Of a stretch of 5,053 nucleotides of DNA, positions 1-5,053 are shown piece by piece. A model generated the notes under the pieces. It was not told where the DNA came from. It was given only the letters and a program-made list of their open reading frames with translations, and did no database searches. The stretch covers positions 1-5,053 of the forward strand of contig PLMF01000270.1 in assembly GCA_003142355.1 (NCBI GenBank). The letters run 5' to 3'. The stretch is from Bryobacterales bacterium. Lineage in GTDB: Bacteria > Acidobacteriota > Terriglobia > Bryobacterales > Bryobacteraceae. Position 1 is the stretch's first letter, and each line of letters starts with the position of its first letter. Made by a program: the position numbers and the translations under genes.

Positions 1-553
1 ACCAGAGCCATACATCGGTCAGATCGGCGGCGCCGCTGCTGTCGGAGTACTGGAACGTGAACGTCTGCTGCAGCCCGCTCCCCGATGCCGGTGTCACCGA
101 TACCGCGGTGGTGCCCGCTGCAGGCACCGGCACGGTCCAGGTTCCGAGAGCCTGCCAGTTGCTCGACCCAGACGGGCTGGTCGCCTGCATGTAGATGTTC
201 TTGTTTCCGTTGAACGCCGGGAAGAACGTGAGCGCCAGATTCACCGTCAGCACCGTGCCCGTTGTCGAGACGCTCGACCCGCTTCCGTTCAGAACGCACT
301 GGCTGTTTTGCTGGGTGCCACTGCCCGGCGTGATGGTCCCCGCCGGCGCTGTCCCCGCATCCGTCAACAACGAAAGCGTGTTTTGTGCGCGATTGTACGT
401 CACTGAGCATCCGTCCGCCACCTTCAGCGACGCGTTGAATAAGGCTGAAACGCTCGTCAGATCGGATGCACCGTTAGCGTCGGCAAACTGAAAGCTGAAC
501 GTCTGCGAAGCTCCGCTCCCCGAATTCGGAGCAACGCCCACCACCGTCAGCGA
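1..553 (-). repeat. Tandem C-terminal beta-rich domains (one full copy, one truncated)
   Basis: After the propeller, residues 670-811 form a domain beginning SLTVVGVAPNSGSGASQTF and ending NWQALGTWTVP. A second copy starts at about residue 817 with AVSVTPASGSGLQQTFTF and is cut by the window edge at residue 853. The copies share SGSG, QTF(S/T)FQ(F/Y), D(A/S)(N/S)GA and DLT, so this is a tandem module rather than a random tail. The copy-1 sequence, with YNRAxNTLxLL and NSQC before a WTVP end, is a style I recognise from large secreted acidobacterial proteins; I cannot name a domain with certainty. Two cysteines, C718 and C755, sit in copy 1 and could form a disulfide after export. The fold is probably immunoglobulin-like (inference). 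Confidence 0.75.
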
Positions 554-2560
554 CTGGTTGAAGATCATCTTCGTCACGAACGCCCCGTAACTGCCCGCGT
601 TGGCGGACTGGTATGGGTTGAACAACGGAAAATTCGTCGAGAGCGTCCAGCCCGCCACATAGACGTTCCCGGAGGGGCTCAGCGCCACCGCCGTGGCAGT
701 GTCCGAGTTGTTTCCTCCCAGGTAGCTGAGGTAGGCCAGGGAATCTCCCGTCGCGCTCAGTTTCGCCAGGAACGCGTCGCAATCGCCGGCATTGGCCGCC
801 TGGAGCGCATTGGTCACCAGCAGATCGGTCGAGTAGCTATACCCCGCCACATATGCGCTGCCGGTCGCGTCCACGGCAATGGCATTGCCCACCTCCACAC
901 CAGACCCGCCCAGGTACGTGCTGTATATCAACGCGCCGGAGGCGTTCACTTTGGTCACGAAGGCGTCGGTTGAGCCGCGCCGGGAAGTTTGTACCGCATG
1001 CAGCAGTGGGAAGTCCGCCGAACTGGTCACGCCAGTGACGTAGGCGCTTCCCTGGCTGTCCAAAGCAATCCCCTGCGCTGCTTCGGGGTAGGCCGCGATG
1101 CCGCCCGTCCCGCCCAGGTAGGTACTGAACAGGAGCGAATTCCCGTCGGCGCTGAGCCGGGCAATGAATGCGTCCTGGCCGCCGGCGTTTCGGATCTGAA
1201 ATGCGCTCGCCACCGGGAAGTCCGCCGAGTACGTCGAGCCGGTGATGTACGCACTGCCGCTCGCGTCCACCGCGATGCCGGCACCGCGGTCGTTGCTTTC
1301 CCCACCGAGGTAGGTGCTGTACAACAAGCGGCTTCCATCCGCGCTGAGCTTGGCCACGAAAGCGTCCTGCCCGCCATGGTTGCCTCTCTGCATCCCGGTC
1401 GCCGGGAAGTTGGTGGACGTCGTGTCACCCACCACGTACGCATTTCCCCCCGCATCCAACGCAATCCCGTTCCCGTTGTCCGAGGCGTTGCCGCCCAGGT
1501 AGGTGCTAAAGACCAGGCTGTTTCCGGCGAGACTCAACTTCAAGACGAACGCGTTCCGCCCGCCCGCGAGCCGGGACTGCAGCGCATTGCGCACCGGGAA
1601 ATTTCCCGAGTTGGTTGAACCCGTCACATAGGCAAATCCGTTCCCATCCACCGCGATTCCGTACGCCCGGTCGTCGGCCGATCCGCCCACATAGGTGCAG
1701 TACGCCAATCCGCTTCCAGATGGGTTGAACTTCGCCACGAAGACATCGTTTCCTCCGGCGTTGTAACTCTGCTCGGGGTTGGCGGTCGGAAAATTGTAGG
1801 ATTCGGTAAATCCCGCCACGTATGCCGCCCCTGCCGAGTCCACTGCCAGCGAGGTGGCGGTGTCGAAACCCGAGCCGCCCAGCAACGTACTGTAGGAAAG
1901 CACCGGGTCGATGATCAACGGGCGGGCCACATCGTAGTCCCCTACCACGAACCTCACGGCGCCATCGACATCCACGGCGAACCGGCCTTCCACCGCCACT
2001 CGCCCGCCGCTCTGTTCCTGGTAGATCGAGGGCGCCTGCTCGCGCAGTTCCCGCCCATTCACCGGGATCGCCAGAGCGCCGTCTTCCTCGATGCGCACGC
2101 TGCCGGCTCCATCGTACCGGACCCGGATGCGCGACGGGTCGGCCCCTGGCGCCACCACGAACTCGGACTTCAGATCCCGTCCCTGGCCGCCGTAGACCAT
2201 GTCGATCCCCGGGTACAGCGCCCGGTACACCACGGCCCCATAAAGCGGAACATCCGGCCGCCAATCCCGCGGCGCGCCAATCAGAAAATTGGCGTGCCCC
2301 GGCAACCGTTCTATTCCCTCGATCAGCGGGGATGGGTTGGCCTTTTCGAATTGCATGTGAACGGACCGGCCGGCCACACGAAACAAAGCTCCACCGGGTG
2401 AGAAGTAGGCAGTCAGTCCGGAGCCTTTGGCCATGAACCGTACCGCCGGCGGCGCCTGCCCGTGATTCGCAATGAAGAACAGCGGGACCGCGTCTTTCAC
2501 CGGATTCGCGGCCAGCGCCGCGCCATTCGCAATGAGAGCAACCAGCAGAGTTCGCATCAT
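1..2560 (-). CDS. Secreted SBBP-repeat beta-propeller protein (C-terminus beyond window)
   Basis: One uninterrupted minus-strand frame of 853 codons starts at ATG 2560 and reaches the left edge without a stop, so the gene is 3'-partial. Residues 1-18 form a Sec signal peptide: MMR, then a hydrophobic stretch, then an ALAA cleavage region. Residues about 25-219 resemble the N-terminal domain of SBBP proteins (I believe DUF7948), with landmarks NHGQ (32-35), LYPGID (115-120), PGADPSRIRV (138-147) and PLIIDPVLSYST (214-225). Seven SBBP repeats follow (221-667), then one full beta-rich C-terminal domain (670-811) and the start of a second (from 817). Family members are exported and often large; their function is mostly unknown, with surface or extracellular binding a common guess. 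The 2560 start has CAGG eight bases upstream and gives a normal signal peptide. An in-frame ATG at 2599 would add 13 residues but lacks a Shine-Dalgarno. No catalytic motif was recognised. Confidence 0.9.
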   Translation of the reverse strand, partial: MMRTLLVALIANGAALAANPVKDAVPLFFIANHGQAPPAVRFMAKGSGLTAYFSPGGALFRVAGRSVHMQFEKANPSPLIEGIERLPGHANFLIGAPRDWRPDVPLYGAVVYRALYPGIDMVYGGQGRDLKSEFVVAPGADPSRIRVRYDGAGSVRIEEDGALAIPVNGRELREQAPSIYQEQSGGRVAVEGRFAVDVDGAVRFVVGDYDVARPLIIDPVLSYSTLLGGSGFDTATSLAVDSAGAAYVAGFTESYNFPTANPEQSYNAGGNDVFVAKFNPSGSGLAYCTYVGGSADDRAYGIAVDGNGFAYVTGSTNSGNFPVRNALQSRLAGGRNAFVLKLSLAGNSLVFSTYLGGNASDNGNGIALDAGGNAYVVGDTTSTNFPATGMQRGNHGGQDAFVAKLSADGSRLLYSTYLGGESNDRGAGIAVDASGSAYITGSTYSADFPVASAFQIRNAGGQDAFIARLSADGNSLLFSTYLGGTGGIAAYPEAAQGIALDSQGSAYVTGVTSSADFPLLHAVQTSRRGSTDAFVTKVNASGALIYSTYLGGSGVEVGNAIAVDATGSAYVAGYSYSTDLLVTNALQAANAGDCDAFLAKLSATGDSLAYLSYLGGNNSDTATAVALSPSGNVYVAGWTLSTNFPLFNPYQSANAGSYGAFVTKMIFNQSLTVVGVAPNSGSGASQTFSFQFADANGASDLTSVSALFNASLKVADGCSVTYNRAQNTLSLLTDAGTAPAGTITPGSGTQQNSQCVLNGSGSSVSTTGTVLTVNLALTFFPAFNGNKNIYMQATSPSGSSNWQALGTWTVPVPAAGTTAVSVTPASGSGLQQTFTFQYSDSSGAADLTDVWLW
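560..1900 (-). repeat. Seven SBBP repeats forming one predicted seven-bladed propeller
   Basis: Seven tandem units of about 59-68 residues lie within the secreted protein, at residues about 221-285, 286-349, 350-412, 413-476, 477-544, 545-608 and 609-667. Each opens with a version of YSTYLGG, continues with GIAVDxxGxAYVTGxT, then NFP, and ends with DAFVAKL. This is the SBBP (beta-propeller) repeat. Seven units match the usual blade number of a closed propeller, so the propeller is probably complete within the window. Repeat 5 carries about five extra residues between LGG and GIALD. Repeat 7 has ALSPSG where the other six have an aspartate in the (A/S)(V/L)D position (D241, D305, D369, D432, D501, D564, then S628). 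The fold is inferred from the repeat family. Confidence 0.88.
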
Positions 2561-2635
2561 ACGTAATACCTGTTTATCGGCGGAATATGCTCGGCGCATT
2601 AGTGGTAGCGCCGCAGGTCTTGCCGCCGGCCCCAA

Positions 2636-2663
2636 TTGCCTCCAGGCGGGCCAACCATATACA
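2636..2663 (+). promoter_or_regulatory. Candidate sigma70-like promoter for the transporter operon
   Basis: TTGCCT (2636-2641) and TATACA (2658-2663) are separated by 16 bases, close to a -35/-10 pair. Transcription would begin near 2670 and leave a leader of about 20 bases before the ATG at 2689. The site lies in the 128-bp gap between the two divergent genes. No clear counterpart for the leftward gene and no operator-like inverted repeat was seen in the gap. Acidobacterial promoters are poorly characterised, so this is a weak call. Confidence 0.3.
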
Positions 2664-2688
2664 CTTGGCGTTGCCGGTCATTGTATCT

Positions 2689-4181
<1,493 letters not shown>

Positions 4182-4185
<4 letters not shown>

Positions 4186-4766
4186 CGGGTGACCGTGCAG
4201 CCATGGCCGCCGCCATTTCCCTCCTTCGTGGCGTGAATGTCGGAGGCCACCATAACATCAGAATGGAAGAACTGCGCGAGCAGTATGAGGCTTTGGGACT
4301 GCGTCATGCCCAGACCTACCTACAGAGCGGAAACGTCGTTTTCCGCACGGACGCACGAGACTTCACGCGCCTGTCGAAGCGGATTGCGGACGCGATCGAA
4401 CAAAGATTCGCCTTTCGCCCCGGCGTCATCCTACGCACCGCGGCCGACCTGCGGGGTGTCATCGCGGCCAACCCGTTTGCGTCGCGTCGCGATCTCGACC
4501 CCAGCAGACTGCTCGTCCAGTTCCTTGCCAGCGAGCCGCCGGCGGACGTGCGCGAGCGCATACTGCGGATCGAAAGCGAACCCGAGGAACTGCGCATGGG
4601 AGGCAGGGAACTCTACATCTACTACCCCAACGGCATAGCTCGTCCGAAGGTTCCTTGGACATTCATCGAGAAGATATTGCAGACGCCTTGCACCGGAAGA
4701 AACTGGAACACGGTCCGGAAGCTGCTGGAGATGGCGGAGAGCCTGGAGGGTTCCCGACCAAGCTAG
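4182..4766 (+). CDS. DUF1697 family protein
   Basis: A 194-residue soluble protein of the DUF1697 family (PF08002), whose function is unknown. The family core is clear: SLLRGVNVGG (13-22), then a lysine/arginine-methionine step before the helix RMEELREQYEALG (27-39), TYLQSGNVVF (45-54), and a C-terminal YYPNGIARPK (147-156) followed by RNWNTVRKLLEM (173-184). The length matches the usual 180 or so residues. No signal peptide or membrane segment is present. The start at 4182 overlaps the transporter stop as ATGA, with a G-rich GGGGGTG just upstream, which suggests translational coupling. An internal ATG at 4203 (GGGTGA ten bases before it) gives MAAAISLLRGVN, which matches the usual family N-terminus better and would make a 187-residue protein. 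Co-transcription with a peptide transporter does not establish a functional link. Confidence 0.92.
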
Positions 4767-4819
4767 ATAGAGCGCTTGCTGACGCGCGCGGCTAAGAAAA
4801 TCGCCGAGATCGCCGGGTT

Positions 4820-4889
4820 GACAGACGAAAGCGTCTGTCCCACATTGGTGTGCAAGGGTTTGTGTCTTTGTGGGGCAGGCGCTTCCGCC
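4820..4889. repeat. Composite hairpin element downstream of the DUF1697 gene
   Basis: GACAGACG (4820-4827) and CGTCTGTC (4832-4839) form a perfect 8-bp stem with an AAAG loop. TGTCCCACA (4836-4844) and TGTGGGGCA (4869-4877) are complementary except for one G-U pair, and GGCG-CTTC-CGCC (4878-4889) makes a second small hairpin. The 8-bp stem and the 4836-4844 arm share four bases, so those two foldings compete. The first hairpin is not followed by a T-run, so it does not look like an intrinsic terminator, although it lies 53 bases after the DUF1697 stop and could still stabilise or end the mRNA. It resembles REP-like intergenic repeats of acidobacteria; copy number cannot be judged here. Confidence 0.5.
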
Positions 4890-4914
4890 CAATGCCACAT
4901 ACTTTTCGCAATTT

Positions 4915-5037
4915 GTGAGGCGGACCCCCTGGTCCGCGCGGGTCCCCCTGGACCCGCTTCTCGCCGACGAAACCAACCGGGTTCCCGCCAAGCAAGCCGA
5001 CGGGGGCGTCGGCTGCGGACCAGGGGGTCCGCCCCAC
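4915..5037. repeat. Palindrome cluster bounded by a perfect 19-bp inverted repeat
   Basis: GGCGGACCCCCTGGTCCGC (4919-4937) recurs as its exact reverse complement at 5015-5033. With one mismatch the match extends outward to 4915 and 5037 (23 bp). Each arm is itself a hairpin: GCGGACC and GGTCCGC around a 4-base loop. Between them lie a third hairpin (4938-4957, 8-bp stem GCGGGTCC/GGACCCGC, loop CCCT) and a fourth (4995-5014, 7-bp stem AGCCGAC/GTCGGCT, loop GGGGGC). Hairpins 1 and 2 abut exactly, as do the fourth-listed hairpin and the right arm. The layout resembles a REP/BIME-type or small non-autonomous mobile element. No coding potential was recognised; the minus-strand frame through it is low-complexity and is best read as spurious. 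Confidence 0.75.
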
Positions 5038-5041
5038 CATC

Positions 5042-5048
5042 AAAGGAG
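5042..5048 (+). promoter_or_regulatory. Probable Shine-Dalgarno of a gene beginning beyond the window
   Basis: AAAGGAG ends five bases before the window edge (remaining bases ACTGT). This is a near-ideal ribosome binding site, and a start codon at or a few bases after 5054 would be well spaced. It is the best Shine-Dalgarno in the window. It suggests that the palindrome cluster sits immediately upstream of another rightward gene. Confidence 0.45.
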
Positions 5049-5053
5049 ACTGT

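Noticed and set aside
560..1900. A CRISPR or DNA satellite array, suggested by the regularly spaced GTAGGTGCT-like strings about every 190 bases.
   Set aside because: The spacing equals one SBBP repeat and the strings are the reverse complement of codons for STYLGG. The repetition is at protein level.
1506..2264. A minus-strand open frame of 252 codons inside the propeller gene, in a different frame.
   Set aside because: The product is Arg/Gly-rich and featureless, while the main frame gives continuous SBBP-type sequence through the same bases.
2465..2535. An 11-bp direct repeat, ATTCGCAATGA, at 2465-2475 and 2525-2535.
   Set aside because: Both copies are in the same codon phase in the propeller gene and encode Ile-Ala-Asn in the signal peptide and in the N-domain. 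It is short and most likely chance.
4820..4839. Intrinsic terminator for the transporter-DUF1697 unit.
   Set aside because: The stem is good, but the bases after it (CCACATTGG) contain no T-run, so it lacks the second half of a Rho-independent terminator.
4792..5043. A minus-strand open frame of 83 codons across the palindrome clusters.
   Set aside because: It is made of the hairpin repeats themselves and has no recognisable domain. Similar translations of dispersed repeats are often mis-annotated as hypothetical proteins.

Overview
The window is high-GC bacterial DNA. It fits an acidobacterium, most likely of the Solibacter/Bryobacterales type. The reasons are the large secreted SBBP-repeat beta-propeller protein with its characteristic C-terminal repeat domain, and the intergenic cluster of GC-rich palindromes. 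The taxonomic call is inference from recognised sequence style, not from a marker gene.

Left half (1-2560, minus strand): a single open frame of 853 codons with no stop, running off the left edge. It encodes the N-terminal part of an exported protein. In order it has a Sec signal peptide, an N-terminal domain typical of SBBP proteins, seven SBBP repeats (one complete seven-bladed propeller), one complete C-terminal beta-rich domain, and the start of a second copy cut by the window edge.

Middle (2561-2688): a 128-bp divergent intergenic region separating the propeller gene from a rightward pair. Only a weak sigma70-like promoter candidate is visible.

Right half (2689-4766, plus strand): a two-gene unit. 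The first gene is a POT/PTR2-family proton-coupled oligopeptide transporter of 498 residues with nearly all family signature residues. The second is a DUF1697 protein of unknown function that overlaps it by the four bases ATGA, so the two are probably co-transcribed and translationally coupled.

Right end (4767-5053): no convincing gene. It holds two hairpin-rich elements: a composite stem structure at about 4820-4889, and a cluster of four consecutive hairpins bounded by a perfect 19-bp inverted repeat at 4915-5037. The last bases look like a strong Shine-Dalgarno for a gene starting just beyond the window.

No defence system, CRISPR array, tRNA, rRNA or transposase gene was seen. The points most worth a second look are the palindrome clusters, the modular propeller protein, and a substitution at a probable substrate-contact position of the transporter.
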